A stretch of 64,000 bases of DNA, from assembly GCA_020832905.1 (NCBI GenBank), contig JAJHRG010000002.1:124001-188000 (forward strand). The letters are read 5' to 3'. The notes below the pieces were generated by a model. That model saw only the letters and a program-made list of their open reading frames with translations, did no database searches and was not told the origin of the DNA. The stretch comes from Thermoproteota archaeon. Lineage in GTDB: Archaea > Thermoproteota > Methanomethylicia > Methanomethylicales > Methanomethylicaceae. Below, piece by piece: positions 8,828 through 16,722 of the stretch (its first letter is position 1; each line of letters begins with the position of its first letter). The position numbers and the translations under genes were made by a program.

Positions 8828-9777
8828 ATATGTTTGAGATAATATTTGAAATTATTAGCTTAATAGGATTTATAGTATTTATTATATTACTTGCATTTTT
8901 CTATGAATGGATAGATAGAAAATTTTATGCAAGAATTCAAAATAGATATGGACCACTTTATACAGGTCCTTCAGGAATTCTTCAACCAATTGCAGATTTT
9001 ATAAAATTATTATTAAAAGAAGATATTGTTCCAGAAGCAAGTGAAAAAAGAATATTTTCATTAATACCAATTGTTTATGTTTTACTACCAATTTTAGCAT
9101 TACTTATAATTCCTGTAAATGGTAAAGGAATTATAAGTTTTGAAGGAGATCTTATATTTTTAATGTTTTTATCTGCAATGATAACATTATCAGTATTTCT
9201 TGCTGGATGGAGTTCTGCATGTAATTTTAGTAGAATAGGAGGAATAAGAGCTGCTCTTCAAATGTTAAGCTATGAAATACCTTTTGGTTTATCACTTATA
9301 GGTCCTGCAATAGTAGCAAATTCATTATGTATTACAAAAATATCTGAATGGCAAATTGCTAATTCTACAGCATTTATACTTTTACAACCTATAGGATTTG
9401 CAGTAATTATGATTAGTTTATTAGCAGAATTAGAATTAATTCCTTTTGATGTTCCTGAAGCTGAAACAGAAATAGTTGCAGGCTGGACTACAGAATATGG
9501 AGGAGGAAGATATGCATTGATTAGACTTGGAAAAGATTTAGAGCTTGTTATGGCATCAATGTTAGTATCTTCATTATATCTTGGAGGAATTAGTCAAGTA
9601 TTTTTCATTCCACCTATAGTAATAGCTATTATAAAAAGTATAGTAATACTATTGTTAATGTCTCTTATAAGAGCATTATTTGCAAGATATAGAATAGATC
9701 AAGTTATTTCAGGTATGTGGAAATATTTATTTCCACTAATGATATTACAAATCATAATTATACAATTTATAGGGTGA
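8824..9777 (+). CDS. nuoH: NuoH-like membrane anchor subunit
   Basis: A 317-residue protein with about eight transmembrane helices. It shows the NuoH signatures FYARIQNRYGPLYTGPSGIL near 30 and PFDVPEAETEIVAGWTTEYGG near 205, both conserved in complex I and group 4 hydrogenases. NuoH anchors the catalytic module to the membrane and starts the proton-coupling path. Its ATG overlaps the stop of the large subunit by 4 bases. Confidence 0.93.
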   Translation: MNMFEIIFEIISLIGFIVFIILLAFFYEWIDRKFYARIQNRYGPLYTGPSGILQPIADFIKLLLKEDIVPEASEKRIFSLIPIVYVLLPILALLIIPVNGKGIISFEGDLIFLMFLSAMITLSVFLAGWSSACNFSRIGGIRAALQMLSYEIPFGLSLIGPAIVANSLCITKISEWQIANSTAFILLQPIGFAVIMISLLAELELIPFDVPEAETEIVAGWTTEYGGGRYALIRLGKDLELVMASMLVSSLYLGGISQVFFIPPIVIAIIKSIVILLLMSLIRALFARYRIDQVISGMWKYLFPLMILQIIIIQFIG

Positions 9778-9781
9778 AAAT

Positions 9782-10126
9782 ATGAGTCTCTTTAAAGAGG
9801 CAATAAAGCAAATTCCTAAAAAACCTGTAACAATAAAATATCCATTTGAGCCTGGCATTATTCCTCCTGGATTAAGAGGATTACCTATTTGGGATATGAG
9901 TAAATGTATATTATGTGTATTATGTCAAAATGCATGTCCAGTATCTGCAATAAAAATGATTCCAAAAGGACCTGATGCTGGAATTATTTATGATCTTAGT
10001 AGATGTATTTTTTGTGCTGAATGTGCTGATGCATGTCCAAAGAAGGCAATTACTATTACAAATAAGTTTGAATTAGCAACAACATCAAAATCAGAACTTA
10101 TTTTTCACTATAAAAAATCTCAATAA
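9782..10126 (+). CDS. nuoI: NuoI-like 2x[4Fe-4S] ferredoxin subunit
   Basis: A 114-residue protein with two complete cluster motifs, CILCVLCQNACPVSAI and CIFCAECADACPKKAI. It wires an external donor, most likely ferredoxin, to the NuoB-like subunit. No NuoE/F/G (NADH module) or FpoF (F420 module) gene is adjacent. Electrons therefore probably enter from soluble ferredoxin, which is an inference. The gene converges on and overlaps by 7 bases the first gene of the secretion/pilus locus. Confidence 0.92.
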   Translation: MSLFKEAIKQIPKKPVTIKYPFEPGIIPPGLRGLPIWDMSKCILCVLCQNACPVSAIKMIPKGPDAGIIYDLSRCIFCAECADACPKKAITITNKFELATTSKSELIFHYKKSQ

Positions 10127-12018
10127 TTTTCATTTTGAAATTCTTCTTCAATAGTTTTAATCTCTACATTACCTTTTTCATAATCTTCTAGTATATTATC
10201 AACAATTTTAGCAATATCAGAAAGACTAGAAATAATATTATTCTTATCCTTATATGAGGAAACAATAAATTTAATTGGTAAAGAATATTTTTGACTTTCT
10301 TTATAGCATTGTATAACATTACTAGGATTTATGTATACAATGAATCTTTTTGAAAAATCCCAAATTTTAGGATCAATTTTCCAATTTTTTAAATACTTTA
10401 CAGGATAAACAATAACATCTGGAAAATTTGATTTCATTATTTTATTTACAATACAATAAAAACCCTTCATTCTTTCTCTTCTTACGTATTTTCCTAATAT
10501 TTGTATATTAATTTCTCTTCCTAATGGTATATCTTTAAATTTTGATATTGCTATTTCTGTAAGTAAATATAATCCATTATTCATATAAATAAATCCATCA
10601 TATAGTAATTCCTTTATTGCTTCTTTTAACTCATACGAATTAAAACCTTTTAATTGAGATTCTATCATGGAAAAAGGAGTAGGTTCTTGAAGTCTTTTGT
10701 AATATAAAAATGAAAGAATAGAAAAACATACTGGAGAAATATCAGGAGCTGGAAGATTTTCTTTTTCATAATTTTTTACTTCTCTTCCATAAATACTTAA
10801 TGAATGTTTTATAACATCTTCAGGATTAGAAATCTTCATATTTGATATATCAATACACATACCTGTATTTACAATTCTTGTTCCTTCTTTTCTTATTAAA
10901 AAAGCCATTTGATGCTTCATTAATGTCATTAAAGTTTCTTTTGTAAAATAACGACATACTGATTTAAAATATTGTTCAAGAGCTTCTGCAGTTTCTGCAC
11001 CTACAGAAAATACTATTAAAGTATCACATAATTGAGGTATTGCATTAGTTATAGTTTTATCTTTTCCTCCATCTCTATCAAATTGTCCTAAATATTGAGC
11101 AGATAATGTTAAATATACTTTATATTTTCTTAATGCTTGAAGTATATCTTTTAATGATTCTGTAACAAATCTATATGCTTCATCTACATATACATAAAAT
11201 GGTCTTCTTTCATTTTCAGGAATATCTTCTCTTGCCATACCTTCTTGATAAATCTTATTAAGTAAAAGAGCTCCAAGAAAATTTGCAACTTCAGTTGTTA
11301 ATCTTCCTTCAGATAAATTAACTAATATGATTTTTCCACTTTCCATACATTCTCTTAAATCTATAGAAGATTTTGGACTATCAAACATAGAAGCTACTAA
11401 TTTTTCTTGAATAAGTCTATATACTTTATTAGTTACAACAGTAGGAGCTTCATCTTTTAATAATGGAAATTCACTTATCCAATACTTTATAACATTTTCA
11501 TCTCTTACATTTGCAAGAAGTCTTCTTCTTTTATCAGGATCAATAAGAATATCATATAAATAACTTAATCTTGGATCTGGTTGCTCCATTACTGCATATA
11601 CTGCATTTAATAATATTCTTTCTAATCTTGGACCCCAAAATTCACCATATAATTTTTTCATTGAATCAACAAAACCCATAGCAATTAGTGCTTTTTTTGA
11701 TGGATCATTACATTCAAGTAAAGAAATTTTGACTACTCTTCCATATTTAATACTTGTTGTTGGATCAATGTATACAACTTTATCCCATTTTTCCTTTGGA
11801 ATTATGGATAATACTTTTTTTACTAAATCTCCATGAGGATCTATTACACATACACCTTCATCATTTTTTATATGTTGATATATTTGAAAGAGCATAAATG
11901 TTGATTTACCAGAACCTGGCATACCAAAAATTGCCATATGTACTCTATCTTCTTTATTTAGTAATATTAATTGATCATTTTCGCTTTTACATAGTATAAA
12001 GCTATCTTTATTATTCAT
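10120..12018 (-). CDS. VirD4/TraG-like coupling ATPase
   Basis: A 632-residue P-loop ATPase of the VirD4/TraG/HerA superfamily. Walker A is GMPGSGKST (residues 32-40). The DPHGDLVKKV segment (about 60-69) and the Walker B region FYVYVDEAYRFV (near 275) are followed by TLSAQYLGQFD (sensor-like glutamine). The last 200 residues have HTH-like predicted character (LKGFNSYELKEAIKELL). Coupling proteins drive DNA through conjugation pores. The Walker A lies at the very N-terminus, so the usual membrane-anchored N-terminal domain is missing and may be supplied by the upstream gene, which overlaps by 8 bases. It is the last gene of the minus-strand locus. Confidence 0.82.
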   Translation of the reverse strand: MNNKDSFILCKSENDQLILLNKEDRVHMAIFGMPGSGKSTFMLFQIYQHIKNDEGVCVIDPHGDLVKKVLSIIPKEKWDKVVYIDPTTSIKYGRVVKISLLECNDPSKKALIAMGFVDSMKKLYGEFWGPRLERILLNAVYAVMEQPDPRLSYLYDILIDPDKRRRLLANVRDENVIKYWISEFPLLKDEAPTVVTNKVYRLIQEKLVASMFDSPKSSIDLRECMESGKIILVNLSEGRLTTEVANFLGALLLNKIYQEGMAREDIPENERRPFYVYVDEAYRFVTESLKDILQALRKYKVYLTLSAQYLGQFDRDGGKDKTITNAIPQLCDTLIVFSVGAETAEALEQYFKSVCRYFTKETLMTLMKHQMAFLIRKEGTRIVNTGMCIDISNMKISNPEDVIKHSLSIYGREVKNYEKENLPAPDISPVCFSILSFLYYKRLQEPTPFSMIESQLKGFNSYELKEAIKELLYDGFIYMNNGLYLLTEIAISKFKDIPLGREINIQILGKYVRRERMKGFYCIVNKIMKSNFPDVIVYPVKYLKNWKIDPKIWDFSKRFIVYINPSNVIQCYKESQKYSLPIKFIVSSYKDKNNIISSLSDIAKIVDNILEDYEKGNVEIKTIEEEFQNENY

Positions 12019-12982
12019 TTCTTATTCTCACCATTTTCTGAATTGATAATGGTCTTTTCAATGGAATTTCTGGACTTGGAAAGGAAAATATAGATGCTAA
12101 TTCATAATCACTTAATCCAATAGTTTTATATTCCTTTGTAATAATAAGAAATATAAAAGATAATAATGATGCTATAGAACAAGTTATTATTTCATTAGGA
12201 ATAGTTTTAAGAAGAAGTAACTCAAGTATAGAATTAATATTTGATTTTAATAATATTGGTAAAATAAGAATAGAAAGTGGAATATATTTAATGAGAATAG
12301 ATTTATATTTTTGAATATAATGATTTGAAATAGAATACTTAAATTTCCATTTCTTACATTCTTTAATAGAATATTCAATTAAATAATTCATAGATGTTTT
12401 TGAGAAGGATGCAAGAGTTGCTCTTACTGCTTCTTTTGTATTACCATATATGAATATATTACATTTAAAAAGTCTAGAAAGAGATTTTTCATAAATCATT
12501 TCTATTTTCTTTGAATTTATATTTTTCAATTTTGATAAATAAGATGAAATTTCTCTTGAAATTTTTTCACTTGGAGATGCAAATATTTCAACAGCAGTAC
12601 CAAGGGTTAATATAGATGTCATTAGAGAATCTGATGGTATTAATGGATACATATTTGTTTGATTTAATGATTCAGAAAAGCTTTTAGAAATAGGATATGA
12701 AAAATGATTTGCTAAAGTTGCTTCAAGTCTATATCGATATTTTAAATTTGGAGGTTTAGTTTTATGAACTGAAGCTTTTAGTAAAGTACTTGCATATTCT
12801 GCAAAAGGTAGAGCAAAATTATCATCAATTTCTATTAATAATCTAATACAGTATTCCTCATCTCTTTCTATAAATAAACGGAATTTTGTTGGAATAATAG
12901 AAAATAATTGTGAAAAATATTTTGGAGAAAAGTATAATGGATCATTTAAAATTGTTGTATTTGGTAGAATTTCAAGCCACAT
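12011..12982 (-). CDS. Unknown membrane protein, possible N-terminal half of the coupling ATPase
   Basis: About 323 residues; the start MWLEILPN at 12982 follows a GAGGTGAT ribosome site. The first 200 residues are soluble alpha/beta in character, rich in paired structures resembling the N-terminal domains of VirB4/TraC-type ATPases. Near residue 235-290 there are two hydrophobic helices (SILIKYIPLSILILPILL and IITCSIASLLSFIFLIIT). The C-terminus is basic and soluble. It overlaps the start of the VirD4-like ATPase. I do not recognise the family. The split-coupling-protein idea is an inference from order, overlap and complementary domain content. Confidence 0.5.
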   Translation of the reverse strand: MWLEILPNTTILNDPLYFSPKYFSQLFSIIPTKFRLFIERDEEYCIRLLIEIDDNFALPFAEYASTLLKASVHKTKPPNLKYRYRLEATLANHFSYPISKSFSESLNQTNMYPLIPSDSLMTSILTLGTAVEIFASPSEKISREISSYLSKLKNINSKKIEMIYEKSLSRLFKCNIFIYGNTKEAVRATLASFSKTSMNYLIEYSIKECKKWKFKYSISNHYIQKYKSILIKYIPLSILILPILLKSNINSILELLLLKTIPNEIITCSIASLLSFIFLIITKEYKTIGLSDYELASIFSFPSPEIPLKRPLSIQKMVRIRNE

Positions 12983-12986
12983 ATTA

Positions 12987-13616
12987 TCACCTCTTATTAT
13001 AAATAAAAGCAATTAAATGACCAATAGACATAAGAGTTAAAGTAGAAACAAGAGAAAATTTACTTATGATTATAGAAATAGCATATGTAACTATTATTAT
13101 ACCAGGTATTTCCCATAGTAAAACTATCATAATTGATGCTTTAATAAAACTATACTTTCTTAATAAGAAATTCATTACTGGATTTTTTTCTTCTTCAGTT
13201 TTATAAAACTCCTTTGTGGAATATAGATCCATGAATAAGAAAATACAATAAATAAAAATCATAGGTATAATAAGCCAGTCCATTTTGCTTATTGATAAAG
13301 CAAATAAAAGAGAAAATAAGTTTAGTAGTTTAATTTTATAGTTAGCATTCTTTCCATACTGATAACCTCCATATATTAAACCAAAGAGAATAGCTACTGC
13401 TCCTATAGTTTGAACCATTAGTATTATTTTTTCTATTATTGCTCCAAGTCCTGCTGGTAAGTAGGGATTTGATGAAAGATTTGTAATATTTTGATTTGTA
13501 ATAAAGCTAACTATAGAAGGAGATAAGGATAGTAATATTCCAAATATAAAACATCCTTTTATTATTTCTATACCTCTTTCTTTGGATGCTTCATCTCCCT
13601 TCATTTTTACTCCCAT
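12987..13616 (-). CDS. VirB2/TrbC-like membrane protein with extra helices
   Basis: A 209-residue, five-helix membrane protein. After an N-terminal hydrophobic segment and a short external loop comes a pair of helices with the segment IILMVQTIGAVAILFGLIYG followed by GYQYGKN. This resembles VirB2/TrbC-family conjugative pilins and CedA1-like proteins, which have a helix, a VQxIGG-type stretch and a final GIxY motif. Two or three further helices follow an acidic loop, so it is longer than a normal pilin. It is the first gene of the minus-strand cluster next to the VirD4-like pair. Similarity is judged by eye and is moderate. Confidence 0.5.
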   Translation of the reverse strand: MGVKMKGDEASKERGIEIIKGCFIFGILLSLSPSIVSFITNQNITNLSSNPYLPAGLGAIIEKIILMVQTIGAVAILFGLIYGGYQYGKNANYKIKLLNLFSLLFALSISKMDWLIIPMIFIYCIFLFMDLYSTKEFYKTEEEKNPVMNFLLRKYSFIKASIMIVLLWEIPGIIIVTYAISIIISKFSLVSTLTLMSIGHLIAFIYNKR

Positions 13617-13721
13617 AATATTTTTGATATAGAGAATTTTATAAACCAGGAAAGCATGATAAGGAAAGATTTATTTACTTTTTTCATTTCCTCTTATTAG
13701 AAATAAAAAGTTGGGAATATA
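13617..13721. promoter_or_regulatory. Divergent promoters between the coupling-protein operon and SSB gene
   Basis: This 105-base gap holds a BRE/TATA-like GGTTTATAAAATTC on the minus strand at about 13635-13648, suited to driving the VirB2-like operon. A GAAAGATTTATTTACTT element on the plus strand near 13663-13679 is suited to the SSB gene. A poly-purine AAAGTTGGGAATATA stretch precedes the SSB ATG. Inferred from base composition and spacing. Confidence 0.45.
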
Positions 13722-14135
13722 ATGAATAAAAAAATTGAAGAGTTAAGTCCTGGATCTAGAGGAATAAACCTATTAGTAAAAGTACTAGAAGTAAATCCAA
13801 GTAAGGAAGTAAAAACAAAAGATGGAAAGACTCATAATGTTGCAGAAGTACTTGTTGGTGATGAAACTGGTTGTGTAATATTAAGTCTTTGGGATGAAAA
13901 TATAGAAAAAGTAAAAGTAGGTCAGACAATTTCAATTAAAAATGGTTATGTCTCATTATTCAAAGGATCAATTAGATTAAATATTGGTCGTTATGGAAAA
14001 TTAGAAGTATCAACAGAAGATTTACCATATATAAATAAGGAAAATAATATTTCTAGTAGACCATATGGTCAAAGAATACCAAGATTTAAACCATTATTTG
14101 AAAATAATTTCAGTAAAAAGAGAAGAAGACATTAA
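13722..14135 (+). CDS. ssb: Single-stranded DNA-binding protein, OB fold
   Basis: A 137-residue protein with one N-terminal OB fold (residues 8-100) of the archaeal RPA/crenarchaeal SSB type. The pattern GINLLVKVLEVNPSKEV, then AEVLVGDETGCVILSLWDE, then VKVGQTISIKNGYVSLFKG is typical. The tail of about 35 residues is basic (KKRRRH end), not the acidic tail of bacterial or Sulfolobus SSB. It is the only plus-strand gene inside the 24-kb secretion/pilus locus, flanked by VirD4-side and VirB4-side genes. It could be the cell's ordinary SSB or serve incoming single-stranded DNA. Confidence 0.85.
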   Translation: MNKKIEELSPGSRGINLLVKVLEVNPSKEVKTKDGKTHNVAEVLVGDETGCVILSLWDENIEKVKVGQTISIKNGYVSLFKGSIRLNIGRYGKLEVSTEDLPYINKENNISSRPYGQRIPRFKPLFENNFSKKRRRH

Positions 14136-14162
14136 TTTCTTTCTTCTTTTTTATTGTTATTA

Positions 14163-16013
14163 TTAGAAAGTTTCAGATGGCTTAGAAGTAAAAAGTTGAT
14201 ATTCTTCATCTGAAGTTGCTAAGAATTGAACTCTTATATGTGTATTATCAGTAATAAGTAATCCCTCTCCTTGAGGAAGTTCTACTACAATATCAGCTTC
14301 TTGATCACTTAATCCAAATACTTCTTTTATAAGAGACTTATTAGAATCATCTTGTCTCATTAATATTTTTGTTGAAGAATTCTCTAAAATTGTTCTTCCA
14401 GCTTTAATTTCTGAATGTGTACCTAACATATCAGCTGGTCTTTGTGTATTTATAATTAATATACAATTTCTTTTTCTTCCAAGTCTTGCTACTTTTTCTA
14501 AAAATGTAGCAGCTGATGGTATTTCCATGTATAACCAAGCTTCATCAATAAGAACTAATCTTGGTGTTGCTTTTGTTATTCCAAAAATATTAGGTTTTGA
14601 AATTATTTGCCATATTTTTCCAAAAATAAGCAAAGAAAGAATTTGCTTAATTAGTTTAGATTCTATTTTCCTCATGTTAAATGACATTCTTGAAGTAAAG
14701 ATAATAGGTTCTCCTCTGAATATAAAAGATTCAGGTCCTCTTTTTATTGATGAAAACTTCTCATAAAGATCTTGAGGAAGCTTATTAAAGAGTTCACTTA
14801 AATTTTGAGATGACATTACAATATCACGAATACGAGAAATATCTTTTCTATCATTAAGACCTACAATATCACAAATTATATCTGCTGCTTCACCTTTTTC
14901 AAATAGTATAAGAGGATCAAGTCCAAGTTCCATATTTTCATCTACATGAATTACTTCTCCTCCTAACCACTCAACAAGATAAGTATATTCACCTTCAGGA
15001 TCTATTATATAAAATGGAATATCAGGATAATTTTCAATTAATCTTTTCAATAATATTTTTGATAAAAAAGATTTTCCTGAGCCTGATGTTCCAATTATAC
15101 TAATGTTACTATTCTGTCTTAATAAAGGATTATAAATTACTGGAGCACCAGAGATAACATTAATTCCTAAGAATACTCCTCCAGATTCAATAACTTCACC
15201 AGATACAAAAGGATAGAAAGCACTTAGTGTACTTGTATTCATATAAATAAACTTTCCCTTTCCTTCATAGATTAATCCTTGTATTATTTTAGGAGAATCT
15301 ACTTTAATAAGACGAGAATTAAGTCTATTTATAAGTATTTTAGATTTTTCTTTAAGTTCTTTTTGTGAAGAAGCAATAATTATAAAGTTTATAGAAACTT
15401 TAAATAATTTAGAAATACCCATTATCATTTCATTAATTGTTTTTTCAGCTATTTCTTTTTTTAATAATATTTCTTGATTTGGAGATTTTCTCTTACTTAT
15501 AAAAGATGAAATAATTGCATTTAGTGTTCTCTTATAATTTTCTATTCTTTTTATTGCTTCTTCAGAATCAATAGGAATTATCATAACTTTAATTATATCA
15601 GCAATATCATATGTTTCTGATAAGAAGCCAATAGGAAGTAAAGCAGGAAGCTCATATACAGTAAAACACTTTGCTAATCTTCCATCTTCTAATACTAAAG
15701 AATTCCATTTCTCTATTCTTATATTTGGAATTGGAATTTTTTCTAATTTTTGAAAAATAAAATGATTTGCTTCAAGAATATCATCTATTGGATTATTACT
15801 CTCAATAAAAAAACTAGGATATTCAATTGTTACTATTTTATTATTAATCATAATACCATGCTTTTTCTTCATCATAATTATTTTTATTGGAGAGGATAAG
15901 GAATTAAGTAATAAAATAAAATAATTAATTAATTCATCTTGTTGTCTTTCTGAAAGCATTATGAAATTAGTAGGAATAATTTCATAAAGTACCATTATTA
16001 TTACCTCTAACAT
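14163..16013 (-). CDS. VirB4-like ATPase
   Basis: A 616-residue protein (606 if it starts at the second ATG, 15995). The N-terminal 300 residues form the alpha/beta domain seen in VirB4/TraC proteins. The ATPase domain has Walker A GTSGSGKS (308-315), FYIIDPEGEYTYLVEWLGGE just after, and Walker B RLVLIDEAWLYM with the following INTQRPADML segment. The VirB4 hallmark of a DPEGE motif plus DEAW is intact. VirB4 powers conjugative pores and, as CedB, archaeal DNA import. It overlaps the upstream PrgI-like gene by 32 bases with the long start. Confidence 0.88.
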   Translation of the reverse strand: MLEVIIMVLYEIIPTNFIMLSERQQDELINYFILLLNSLSSPIKIIMMKKKHGIMINNKIVTIEYPSFFIESNNPIDDILEANHFIFQKLEKIPIPNIRIEKWNSLVLEDGRLAKCFTVYELPALLPIGFLSETYDIADIIKVMIIPIDSEEAIKRIENYKRTLNAIISSFISKRKSPNQEILLKKEIAEKTINEMIMGISKLFKVSINFIIIASSQKELKEKSKILINRLNSRLIKVDSPKIIQGLIYEGKGKFIYMNTSTLSAFYPFVSGEVIESGGVFLGINVISGAPVIYNPLLRQNSNISIIGTSGSGKSFLSKILLKRLIENYPDIPFYIIDPEGEYTYLVEWLGGEVIHVDENMELGLDPLILFEKGEAADIICDIVGLNDRKDISRIRDIVMSSQNLSELFNKLPQDLYEKFSSIKRGPESFIFRGEPIIFTSRMSFNMRKIESKLIKQILSLLIFGKIWQIISKPNIFGITKATPRLVLIDEAWLYMEIPSAATFLEKVARLGRKRNCILIINTQRPADMLGTHSEIKAGRTILENSSTKILMRQDDSNKSLIKEVFGLSDQEADIVVELPQGEGLLITDNTHIRVQFLATSDEEYQLFTSKPSETF

Positions 16014-16635
16014 TAATTAAAATAGAATCTATTGGTGTATCAAATCCCTTAACTGCAATAAGCATATGATATGATCCAATACCACTTGGATAAAACTTTA
16101 TAGAATATACTCCTTTCTCATTAGATTTAGATATAAATATCTTATTATCAATTAATGCATAAAATTTTGTATTTAAAAGTGGAACTTTTGTTTTTGGATT
16201 TTTTAAGATCTCACTTATAGTTACAGATCCATCATTATTCATTACTACTGATATTGATTTATTAGGTGGAATAAATTTACTTAATACCTTTTTTATCTCT
16301 CTTGGTACATCTTCAATAAGTAACATTTGTGAATTATTATATTGCTTTTTTCTTTGTCTTTTTAATTTTAAAAGAATTATTACATATTGCTCTAGTGGAA
16401 TTGTTTTTACTTTTTTCATAGAAATTAATAAAAAGAATAATAAAGGAATTATACTAAGTCCTATTTTAATTTCCATATTAAATGGAATTATCTTATATGA
16501 GAAATAGCTTATAATTATACCAAAAACAATTAAGAGAAATTGTCTTAATGTCATTATGCCTATGGGTGTATCTATAAATGGTTGATTAAAAATAGAAATT
16601 GATTCAAACCAAAGAGTTTGAACTACTTTTACCAT
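15982..16635 (-). CDS. PrgI/VirB3-like membrane protein with C-terminal beta domain
   Basis: A 217-residue protein. The first 100 residues resemble the PrgI family that always precedes VirB4 in Gram-positive and archaeal conjugation loci. There is a short N-terminal segment (IDTPIGIMTLRQFLLIVFG), two adjacent transmembrane helices and then EQYVIILLKLKRQRKKQ. The second half is a beta-rich domain that looks like an Ig-like or regulatory-domain fold (GVYSIKFYPSGIGSYHMLIA). PrgI/VirB3 recruits VirB4 to the membrane, and direct linkage to the VirB4 gene fits. The extra beta domain is not part of the usual family. Confidence 0.6.
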   Translation of the reverse strand: MVKVVQTLWFESISIFNQPFIDTPIGIMTLRQFLLIVFGIIISYFSYKIIPFNMEIKIGLSIIPLLFFLLISMKKVKTIPLEQYVIILLKLKRQRKKQYNNSQMLLIEDVPREIKKVLSKFIPPNKSISVVMNNDGSVTISEILKNPKTKVPLLNTKFYALIDNKIFISKSNEKGVYSIKFYPSGIGSYHMLIAVKGFDTPIDSILINVRGNNNGTL

Positions 16636-16722
16636 TTTATCACCTTAGAATTTTCTTCTTAAAATGAAGAAAATTCATTCTCTAATACTATATAGAATCC
16701 TGAATTTTATAAAGAAGGAAAA

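Noticed and set aside
723-10126. Reading the cluster as NADH dehydrogenase or F420H2 dehydrogenase
   Set aside because: No NuoE/F/G or FpoF gene is present and the large subunit has the nickel-binding cysteines that NuoD and FpoD lack.
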